Source of the DNA: Sodalis praecaptivus
Lineage (GTDB): Bacteria > Pseudomonadota > Gammaproteobacteria > Enterobacterales > Enterobacteriaceae
Length of the DNA stretch: 64,000 bases
Assembly (NCBI RefSeq): GCF_000517425.1
Contig: NZ_CP006569.1
Coordinates: forward strand, 3,400,760-3,464,759
Direction of reading: 5' to 3'
Shown here one piece after another: positions 63,062 through 64,000 of the stretch. Below the pieces are notes generated by a model. It was not told the origin of the DNA and made no database searches. It was given only the letters and a program-made list of their open reading frames with translations. Each line of letters opens with the position of its first letter. Positions within the stretch are counted from its first letter, which is position 1. A program made the position numbers and the translations under genes.

Positions 63062-64000
63062 TTACGACTCACCCACGCGCTCTTGGGCAGCGGCAGGGTT
63101 CCGGGTGATAAACATGGCATCCCCATAGCTGAAAAAACGGTACGCCTGCGCCACCGCTTCCCGGTAGGCCGCCAGCGTATGGCGATAACCGGCGAACGCC
63201 GATACCAACATTATCAAGGTGGACTCGGGCAGATGAAAATTGGTGATAAGCGCATCTATTACGCGAAAATGATAACCGGGATAAATAAAAATGCGCGTGT
63301 CGCCAAAAAACGGCGCCAGGGTATTCTCTCCCGCCGCCGCGGCCGCGCTCTCAAGGGAGCGCACGGAGGTGGTACCAACGGCCACGACCCGGTTGCCGCG
63401 CGCCTTGCACGCCAGAACCGCATCCACCACCTCTTGCGGCACTTCGGCATACTCCGAGTGCATCTGATGCTGTTCGATCCGATCCACCCGCACCGGCTGG
63501 AAGGTACCAGCGCCCACATGCAGGGTGACAAACGCCATTGCAACCCCTTTGGCGCGCAGCGCCGCCAGCAGCGGCTCATCGAAATGCAGGCCGGCGGTGG
63601 GCGCCGCCACCGCGCCGGGCCGTTCACCGTAAACCGTCTGATAGAGCTCACGATCCGCGGCTTCGTCGGGCCTATCGATATAGGGCGGCAAAGGCATATG
63701 GCCGGCATCATTGAGCAGCGTCAGCACATCGCGGGGGTCGTCGAAACGCAGCTCGAAAAGTGAATCGTGGCGCGCCACCATGGTGGCGGCGATGCTGTCA
63801 TCATCCCCCAACAGCAGCGCGGCGCCGGCTTTCGGTGCCTTGGACGCGCGCACGTGGGCAAGTACCCGCTTATCATCGAGAACTCTTTCCACCAGGACTT
63901 CGATTTTACCGCCGCTGACTTTGCGGCCGAACAATCGGGCGGGGATCACCCGGGTATTGTTGAATACCAGTAAATCGCCAGGCGCCAGTTTTTCCAGCAA
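63062..64000 (-). CDS. queA: S-adenosylmethionine:tRNA ribosyltransferase-isomerase (5' end cut off)
   Basis: QueA adds the ribose moiety of SAM to preQ1-tRNA to make epoxyqueuosine. The window holds 312 C-terminal residues of an enzyme usually about 356 long, so the first part is beyond base 64000. Family motifs include [50 protein letters not shown] and [10 protein letters not shown]. It precedes tgt with a 190-base gap, part of the queA-tgt-yajC-secDF cluster. Confidence 0.97.
   Translation of the reverse strand: MLEKLAPGDLLVFNNTRVIPARLFGRKVSGGKIEVLVERVLDDKRVLAHVRASKAPKAGAALLLGDDDSIAATMVARHDSLFELRFDDPRDVLTLLNDAGHMPLPPYIDRPDEAADRELYQTVYGERPGAVAAPTAGLHFDEPLLAALRAKGVAMAFVTLHVGAGTFQPVRVDRIEQHQMHSEYAEVPQEVVDAVLACKARGNRVVAVGTTSVRSLESAAAAAGENTLAPFFGDTRIFIYPGYHFRVIDALITNFHLPESTLIMLVSAFAGYRHTLAAYREAVAQAYRFFSYGDAMFITRNPAAAQERVGES

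Overview
The window looks like chromosomal DNA of an enterobacterium close to Sodalis. The proteins match the Escherichia/Serratia type almost residue for residue in many places. GC content is fairly high. Gene order follows the E. coli K-12 segment from htpG to queA nearly without break: htpG-recR-ybaB-dnaX-apt-priC-rsmS-acrR/acrAB-tomB-hha-ffs-atl-ybaY-amtB-glnK-mdlBA-queC-comEA-like-ppiD-hupB-lon-clpXP-tig-bolA-yajG-ampG-cyoABCDE-yajR-yajQ-panE-yajL-thiI-xseB-ispA-dxs-yajO-pgpA-thiL-nusB-ribE-ribD-nrdR-yajI-secFD-yajC-tgt-queA. Assignment to Sodalis is an inference from synteny, high GC and many missing E. coli neighbours. I recognise no insertion sequence, prophage, CRISPR array or tRNA. 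Every core gene appears intact, and queA is cut by the right edge.

Region by region: 1-7.2 kb holds a chaperone (htpG) and DNA replication/repair genes (recR, ybaB, dnaX with its frameshift site, priC), with apt and the small rsmS. 7.2-14.1 kb is the AcrR-AcrAB multidrug efflux locus, a zinc-independent L31/L36 ribosomal pair behind a Zur-like operator, and the tomB-hha pair. 14.5-24.6 kb holds 4.5S RNA, atl, ybaY, the nitrogen-controlled glnK-amtB operon (sigma-54 and NtrC sites visible), the MdlAB exporter, a PLP-dependent cysteine-metabolising enzyme and queC. 25-35.5 kb is the envelope/cytosol protein quality-control cluster (ppiD, hupB, lon, clpX, clpP, tig) plus bolA. 35.7-44.7 kb holds the lipoprotein yajG, the muropeptide permease ampG, the cytochrome bo3 oxidase operon and the exporter yajR. 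44.9-64 kb holds cofactor and isoprenoid genes (panE, thiI, xseB-ispA-dxs, yajO, thiL, ribE, ribD), nusB, nrdR, the Sec accessory genes secD-secF-yajC, and the queuosine genes tgt and queA (joined functionally by queC at 23.9 kb).

The window is unusual mainly between genes and in a few linkers. Several E. coli neighbours are absent: mscK, maa, tesB, decR/cof, ybaE/fadM, and tsx/yajD. Four intergenic gaps contain degenerate tandem arrays with unit lengths of 28, 45, 46 and 8 bp. The three longer-unit arrays all lie between convergent genes. DnaX is about 160 residues longer than in E. coli because of a low-complexity linker, part of which reads like an intergenic repeat inserted in frame. HtpG carries a short acidic five-residue repeat, and the ComEA-like protein has a long charged spacer. 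I found no clearly new multi-gene system. The repeat arrays and the DnaX linker are the best candidates for follow-up.
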